DNA of 64,000 nucleotides, from assembly GCA_027579435.1 (NCBI GenBank), contig JANBPK010000863.1, positions 52,744 through 116,743 on the forward strand, in the 5' to 3' direction. Origin of the DNA: Candolleomyces eurysporus (taxonomy: Eukaryota; Basidiomycota; Agaricomycetes; Agaricales; Psathyrellaceae). The translations under genes and the position numbers were made by a program. Below are positions 58,489 to 64,000 of this stretch, one piece after another (position 1 is the first letter of the stretch; the number at the start of each line of letters is the position of its first letter). A model generated the notes under the pieces. It was not told the DNA's origin. It saw nothing but the letters and a program-made list of their open reading frames with translations, and searched no databases.

Positions 58489-58520
58489 CACAGTTTGGTA
58501 TTTTGTAATACCAAACTGTG
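58489..58520. repeat. Perfect 14-base hairpin with TTGT loop
   Basis: CACAGTTTGGTATT (58489-58502), loop TTGT, then AATACCAAACTGTG (58507-58520). It is flanked by imperfect direct repeats, TTAGTAACACTAGGACTGCA on the left and TTAGTAACTTAGGACTACAG on the right. Confidence 0.9.
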
Positions 58521-58743
58521 TACTTAGTAACTTAGGACTACAGATTACCAACTTGACTGTGGCAGGGGTGATAGTCACAAAACCATGTAAGATACATCTT
58601 ATCTGCAGTGACAAAAAGTGGGTCAGATACACTCTAGCAGCAGCAGCTGCTTTTGACATGTAGACATATAATAAACCCTGCAGCTGCTGTGGTGTCTATA
58701 GAGGGTGATTGATGGAGCAGCTGCAATGGGTAACGTAAGACTA

Positions 58744-59017
58744 ACACTGTGGTTTTTGATGTGTTTGTTCAAAGAGCACATTTTAAGCAAACCAGATGCA
58801 AGGGTTGACTTTGTCTACAATATACAATACAAATGTTCAAGCTAGACAAATTCAAATTTGTGTTGCATGTGTCTGGCCTCCCTCTGCCACCACTAAAACT
58901 TTGCTCAATATGTGTCCAATGTAGGCACATTAAACACAAACTGTAAACAAATGCATTCCTTGCAGATGATTTGCTTAAAATGTGCTCATTGAACAAACAC
59001 ATAAAAAACTGCAGTGT
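58744..59017. mobile_element. Fold-back (MITE-like) element
   Basis: Arms of 58 bases at 58744-58801 and 58960-59017 are inverted copies with about seven mismatches, around a spacer of 158 bases. There is no coding capacity. The core of the arm reads TGTGTTTGTTCAA-[A/T]-GAGCAC, and ATTTTAAGCAAA follows. Target-site duplications are not obvious. Confidence 0.75.
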
Positions 59018-59079
59018 AATGAAGAAGTGCAGCTGCTGGGTCAATTGTGAAGGGTGGAGCAGCAGCACAAAGAGACAAC

Positions 59080-59580
59080 CAGATGGACAGGGAAGCTGCT
59101 GCCTGGAAACAAGGGGATGCTGGAGCAGCTGCAAAAATGAAAGGCCAAATTTATAGGGCAGCTGCTGGCTGGGAACCATGGGAGGCTGGAGGAGCTGCAA
59201 AAGTGGAGAGCTAAATTTACAGGGCAGCTGCTGCCTGGAAACCATGGGAGGCTGGAGGAGCTGCAAAAGTGGANAGCTAAANTTACAGNGCAGCTGCTAC
59301 TCAAATACAGGAGCAGCTGCAGAAGTGGCCGGTAGTGCAGCTGCCACCTGGAAACCACATACACGAGCAGTTGCAGAAATGGCTGGCCGAAGGTACAGTG
59401 CAGCTGTTGTCCGGAAACAGTGAAATGCTGGAGCAGCTGCAGATATAGCGCGGCTGCTGCCCGGAAACCCTGGAACGCTGGAGTAGTGATGCAGCTCCTA
59501 TCTGGCAACCATCAGGTGCTGGAACCGATGCAAACACGGATAGTCAAACTCGGTGCAGCTGTTGTCCAAAAACAAGGCTT
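59080..59580. repeat. GCAGCTGCTGCCTGGAAAC minisatellite
   Basis: About nine diverging units, each beginning with a form of GCAGCTGCTGCCTGGAAAC and ending GGAGCAGCTGCAAAAGTGG. Spacing is mostly 62-68 bases, with some shorter 42- and 53-base units. Three Ns (59274, 59282, 59289) fall in one unit. Open frames across it are by-products of the repeat. Confidence 0.85.
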
Positions 59581-60048
59581 GGGACACCGGAGCCGATGAC
59601 GAAATTCCGGAATGCTGGAGTAGCTGCAAATACATGCATGGCCCAACTTTTGCAGCAGATCGACAAACTCATTGTGGCTAGCAGACCATATGCAGACTCA
59701 CATCCGCTCTGGGAGTTGTCCGGCATTACATTGCGGCAATCCCGTGAGTATGAAATCCGGAGCAGCTGGTAGCTGACAGAGCACCTGAATCCGGAGTTGG
59801 TAGCTCAGACAGGTGGTCCAAGCAGTTGTAACCCGGGGCTGTAGGTCATCCCGGAGCAGAGGGTAATTAGCTGGCCAGCAGGTTACTCTAGAGCAACTTG
59901 CAACTTCGGACTAATCAGGAAGATTGAAAAAATTCCAGCAATTTCTGATGGTGAATAATAGCAATAGAATTGACAGCATAGTTGCAGTAGAATCTACATG
60001 TAGATACCAAAAGTTGGGTCAACTGGTCTAAATCAACAGCGGATATAA

Positions 60049-61334
60049 TCAGGATTGTGAATTAACAGACCCCCAGACATGTGGAGTTGATCCTGTCGTA
60101 CNGGGGGGAATCAAGCGGCGGGGGGTGATCTGTTCCTCTATGGAATCCAAGGTTGGATGTCTTAATCCGAGAGCATACTTGTGCCCCATCGCCTTCCACC
60201 CAAGCTGAGTATCGCAGTAAGTCCTCATTACCACTCTCTGGCCACTGGGCGCAGCTTCAACACTGTAGCTCATGGCTGCAGCCGGGAAGAATATGGCGCA
60301 GCCAGGCTCGAAGTCAAAAGCGGCACCCAGGGACGGAATCCTGACCCGGCCTCCGGAGTGGGTTCCGAAGGCGAGCAAGGCATGGAAGGTATGGATGCCG
60401 GCCTCGTCTTTCCGGGGGCTCAGAGCCTGATTTCCGGAGAGCATGAAGCCTGGGAATGGGCTAGTCCAGTTTGGGTAACTTGGATAAATGAATCCGGGGT
60501 TTCTGAGCATGCGTTCGCAGTCTTCGCTGTACAAAGCTTGATGGAGTTTCATCTGCTGGGCAAAGAGGGTGGGATGAACGAGAGAGAGCCAGGATGCAAG
60601 GATCCGGTTGGTATTCTTGAGATCCGAAAGCATGCGCTGTCCCTCCTCTCCATGCAGCACATCGGTTGAACCGGCCTTTTGGAGTACCTAGTGGATTCTT
60701 AGACCTTTGGTGTGTATGATGGATAGAGCACCTTACGGGATCGTAACAGGTCAGGCTAACCTTTACTCCATCTTCTTGGTTAATATCAAGGATCGAATTG
60801 GGGTAATGTTGGGGGTCCGGATAGGCGGCTAGAATAGCCTTGGCCTGGGGAAGGAAATGAAAAATAACAACCGTATCAGATGCGGATAAACTAACCTGGT
60901 GGTCGGCACCAAAAGCTCCGGGAATGTACCAAAAAACGATGTTTCCCTTGGTGTCACAGAATAGTTTTGGAGTGCTGAAAATTCTCAACATACATCCGGT
61001 GTATTCCTCCAAGGAATCTTCAAAGTACCGCTCGAGGTTTGCATTCCGGTTTTCCTCCGGGATTTGAGAGGAAGCCCAGATTTCTTCAACATCTTCCCAG
61101 GACCAAGGGGCTACCACTACAAATCGTCAGGTGATATACCAGATGGCGAGCATAGACAGATGCACCTCGATGCGAATAGGCCCTCGAAAAGACACTGGCG
61201 ACGGATGAGAGATCTGCCCGACAAGCGGGTGGAATTGAATCCAAAGTTACTGGAGTGTCAGATAGAATGGCATTCTTGACCTCAGTGCCCCAAGTCTGAG
61301 TTACTTGGAATGAATGGAGGGGATGAAATGGCAT
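60049..61334 (-). CDS. Duplicated gene with TET/JBP-like fold, copy A
   Basis: Starts MPFHPLHSFQVTQTWGTEVK at 61334. Exons continue with PWSWEDVEEIWASSQIPEEN, LFCDTKGNIVFWYIPGAFG, INQEDGVKVSLTCYDP and, after CACTAG, VLQKAGSTDVLHGEEGQRML. The last exon contains FMLSGNQALSPRKDEAGIHT, then LLAFGTHSGGRVRIPSLGAA, FDFEPGCAIFFPAAAMSYSV, and GQRVVMRTYCDTQLGW. The order fG-GG-lP-lG-PG-FF-GqR-Y matches the double-stranded beta-helix of TET/JBP-type 2-oxoglutarate oxygenases of agaricomycetes, which accompany KDZ transposons. The usual HxD and second His are not visible, so catalysis is doubtful. An N at 60102 next to six G disturbs the very C-terminus. Role unknown. Confidence 0.6.
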
Positions 61335-61671
61335 GGTGGTGGTAGAAGGGCAACAGTCGCAGTTTGAATTTATTTAGACTAATTCCTCGCCATCACAAGA
61401 TACTATACAACGGTGCACCGGGCAAGAACAGTTTCGAATATAGCTTGTGACACCGGATAAGACCCACGGACCAGGGCTAATGAAGTCATGGCATGAACAC
61501 CTAGATTCATATTAAAAGTATGGTTTGTCAATCCTTGAACATGATACCGTGAATGAGCCAACTCCGGATGTTAAACATTTGCAATTGCAATTGATATCGT
61601 AGCTGCTAATCGAAGGGATGGATATAGAAGATACGAAAAAAGGGTTACACATGATCAGTGGTTACCATAGT
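61335..61671. other. Spacer between the duplicated genes
   Basis: No gene seen. Confidence 0.4.
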
Positions 61672-62921
61672 TTACGATGGAAAATTCCCGGAGGTGATGA
61701 GTTCTTGTTTTATAGCGGGAATTAGGCGATGAGGGTTGAATTCTTCCTCTACGGAATCCAAAGTTGGACGTCTTAATCCGAGAGCATACTCTCGCCCCAT
61801 TGCCTTCCACCCGAGTTGAGTATCGCAATAGGTCTTCATTACAATCCTTTGACCACTGGGTGCAGCTTCAACACTGTAGCTCATGGCTGCAGCCGGGAAG
61901 AATATGGCGCAGCCAGGCTCGAAGTCGAAAGTGGCACCCAGGGACGGAATCTTGATCCTGCCTCCGGAGTGGGATCCGAGGGCGAGTATGGCATGGAAGA
62001 CATGGATGTCAGCCTTGTCTTTCCTGGGACTGAGAGCCTGATTTCCGGAGAGGATGAAACCAGGGTATGGAGTGGTCCAGTCCCCGTAAGTTTCATAAAT
62101 GAATTGGCGAAAATTTAACATGCGTTCACACTTTTCACTGTACAACGCTTTATGGAGATTCATCTGCTGGGTGAAGAGGGTGGGATGAACGAGAGAGAGC
62201 CAACAAGCAAGGACCCGGTTGGTATCGTTGAGAGCACTGAGCATTCGCTGCCCCTCCTCTCCATGCAGCACATCGGTTGAACCGGCCTTTTAGAGTACCT
62301 GGTAGATCGTTAGGTATTTGAGGGCATGATAGATTGAGGACTCACCGGATCGTAACAAGTTAGGCTAACCTTCACTTCGTTCCCTTGGCTAATGTCCCAA
62401 TCGGAAAATTGGGCGTCCGGATAGGTGGCTCGGATAATAGGCGTCTGGGGAAGGAATGAATAGCGACTAGAATATATCCGCATTAACTGACCTGGCAGTG
62501 AGCAGCGAAAGCTTTGGGAATGTACCAAAGAACAATGTTTCCCTTCGAGTCACAGAATAGTGTTGGAGCACTGAAAACGCGGAGGCTAGCTGTGGCCAAG
62601 GAAGTTTCAAAGTACCGCCGGAGGGAGGCATTCCGCTCTTCTTCCGGGATTTGGAATGATGTCCCGATTTCTTCGACATCCTCCCATAACCAGGGAACGA
62701 CAACTACAAATTGAATGAGGTGACACCAGATGGCAGGCAGAGGCAAACACACCTTGATTTGACCAGGTTCTCAAGAAGACAATTGCAACGGCTGAGAAAT
62801 AATCAAGATCGGGGAGAAACTCTTCGAGAGTGGGAGCGGTTGTAGCATCTACAATGGCATCACGGACCTCAGTGGCCCACTCCTCAGTGGTTTGAAACGA
62901 TCGTAGAGGATAAAATGGCAT
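61672..62921 (-). CDS. Duplicated gene with TET/JBP-like fold, copy B
   Basis: Tandem paralogue of copy A with the same exon plan, starting MPFYPLRSFQTTEEWATEVR at 62921. The landmarks are VVVPWLWEDVEEIGTSFQIP, FCDSKGNIVLWYIPKAFA, KVSLTCYDP, LSGNQALSPRKDKADIHVFH, ILALGSHSGGRIKIPSLG, FDFEPGCAIFFPAAAMSYSV and RIVMKTYCDTQLGWKAMGRE. The beta-helix exon is far better conserved between copies than the N-terminal exon, so the fold is under constraint. As in copy A, the metal-binding HxD and distal His are missing (IHVFHAI, AMSYSVEA). In copy B, the tract before the final exon has a TAG in place of one codon (ACCGGCCTTTTAGAGTACC on the plus strand is the diverged splice region), so the splice must be checked. 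Confidence 0.58.
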
Positions 62922-63236
62922 GGTACTGGTCGACGTTGGTTACTGGTGGTGGTAGGAAAGCAGAGTTTGGATTTGCTGATCAACGAACCCTATCACAATG
63001 CAATCCCACGGCACAGGAGACAGCTAAGCCCTGGAAAGGCAGCTCCGAGGAACACAACATTCAGCTCTAACGGCGGCAGACCAGTGGCCTGCTCCGGATT
63101 TTATATGCTCCGGAGCCCGGAGGTAGCTGGTTGCTCCGGTGTGTTGTAGCTCAAAAGCCATCTAAGGTCAAGAAAATGTTTGAGAGTGTAGATATATACA
63201 TTGTATCAAGAACCCAAAAAAGTAATGTCACGTTGA

Positions 63237-63780
63237 TTATGAGTTGCAAATACCCCTCCCCTCGTCTCCACGGATCTGCTCGCGAAAACCTGGGTTGTAG
63301 CCAGCACGGATCGTGTAAACACCACCTGGAATCCTACCCAACATGCTAGATGCAGCAGCGTCTAGAGTATGCAAATGTTCAGCAAGCATGTACTCTGTGG
63401 AGGTTAAGTCTCTCAAAAACGTGGACATCCTCTCGTACTCCTGTGCCTCATAGGCTGCATCGTACTCTGCCTCATGATCCGACTCATCATCTGCCTTGTA
63501 ATGCGAGCTCCTAGCTCCGGGATTAGCTTGAGAAATGAAAAAATAAGGCCAATGGCACGCACCCTGCTTTCCGCTTCTTTTCAATGTTCCGGAGCGCAGC
63601 CACCTGGGCCTCGATATCCACCTCGAGGGTCTCGAGAAATCCCCAGTTCCGGGGATCAACAGCCTTCCCCTTATCGATTGCGCTGGGGCCAGGGGATCCA
63701 ACATTGGGAGGCGAAATGTGACCCCCGGGGCCAACACCGGAGTCCGGATGCATTTCATGATCCATGACGAAGTTGAATTC
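63237..63780 (-). CDS. Hypothetical two-exon protein, possibly gag-like
   Basis: ATG near 63765 opens MDHEMHPDSGVGPGGHISPP, followed by PRNWGFLETLEVDIEAQVAA and LRNIEKKRKAG before GTGCGT. After an intron ending CTCAAG the frame continues ANPGARSSHYKADDESDHEA, EYDAAYEAQEYERMSTFLRD, LTSTEYMLAEHLHTLDAAAS and IPGGVYTIRAGYNPGFREQI, stop at 63237. It is acidic in the middle with a coiled-coil-like helix. The neighbourhood is transposon-rich, so it may be the start of a retroelement gag, but no protease or reverse transcriptase is visible. The upstream promoter contains a 71-base direct repeat. Confidence 0.4.
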
Positions 63781-63884
63781 CGAGCGATGAGGGGTGGAGA
63801 CAGTCGCCGGGGTTTGCCCTTGAATGGGAAATCTGAACTGAAAGGAGGGTAGAGAGATGGCCGAGAATGACTCCGCGTTTTCGT

Positions 63885-64000
63885 CAGTGGGAAGAGGAAA
63901 TTTGAAGTCGTCAGAATTGGGAGAGGAAATGACTGAGGATGGCCGGGCGTTTTCTCAGTGGGGAGAGGAAATTTGAAGTCGGCTGAATTGGGAGAGGAGA
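63885..64000. repeat. 71-base direct repeat at the window end
   Basis: CAGTGGGAAGAGGAAATTTG starts at 63885 and recurs as CAGTGGGGAGAGGAAATTTG at 63956. A partial unit (GATGGCCGAG, GCGTTTTCGTCAGTGG) precedes it. The second unit runs into the window edge, so the array may be longer. Confidence 0.8.

Noticed and set aside
51279..58700. Attempt to place Helitron ends (TC start, CTRR end)
   Set aside because: Several candidates fit and none is supported by a second copy in the window.

Overview
The window looks like nuclear DNA of a filamentous basidiomycete, probably an agaricomycete. Genes are split by many short introns (roughly 45-70 bases, GTRNGT...YAG). They include UstYa/DUF3328 proteins, a basidiomycete-type family of seven-pass membrane proteins, a CYP450 with micro-exons, a mitochondrial Atm1 transporter and Helitron-type transposon proteins. 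There are no rRNA or convincing tRNA genes. Single or paired N characters mostly sit next to homopolymers and look like sequencing or assembly marks.

Layout. 0-1.2 kb: 3' part of a UPF0014 (FetB-type) membrane protein. 2-6.4 kb, 25.7-30.0 kb and 35.8-41.2 kb: three copies of one gene block. Each block holds a divergent UstYa-like gene, one or two very small secreted-peptide genes, and a divergently transcribed 7-TM gene; the second and third blocks also have a canonical UstYa gene. 6.5-8.2 kb, 18.5-18.9 kb and 23.0-24.3 kb: zinc-type medium-chain dehydrogenase genes, two intact and two decayed copies. 8.2-22.9 kb is otherwise almost gene-free. 24.4-25.0 kb: secreted Cys-rich protein. 34.4-35.7 kb: broken Rds1-like gene. 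41.7-44.3 kb: two tandem prolyl-iminopeptidase-like hydrolases. 46.2-49.0 kb: Atm1. 49.1-51.3 kb: cytochrome P450. 52.4-64 kb: transposon territory with a Helitron-like Pif1 helicase fused to a cysteine-peptidase-like domain, a fold-back element, minisatellites, a REV1/BRCT-like relic, a duplicated gene with a TET/JBP-like fold, and a gag-like or unknown gene.

The main find is the triplicated block. I reconstructed four two-exon genes for peptides of 46-60 residues. Each has a signal-peptide exon, then a phase-1 intron, then a tiny exon coding a shared core, FR-[W/Y/F]-x-N-P-[A/T]-P-D-S. They lie 400-480 bases upstream of a UstYa-like gene on the same strand and are divergent from the 7-TM gene. 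UstYa proteins are the oxidative cyclases of fungal ribosomal peptides (ustiloxin, phomopsin, asperipin). The simplest reading is an undescribed basidiomycete RiPP or secreted-peptide system with precursor, modifying enzymes and a membrane partner. The dehydrogenases, peptidases and P450 nearby are possible tailoring enzymes. Function is inferred; the gene order, the peptide family and the changed UstYa motifs are read directly from the sequence.
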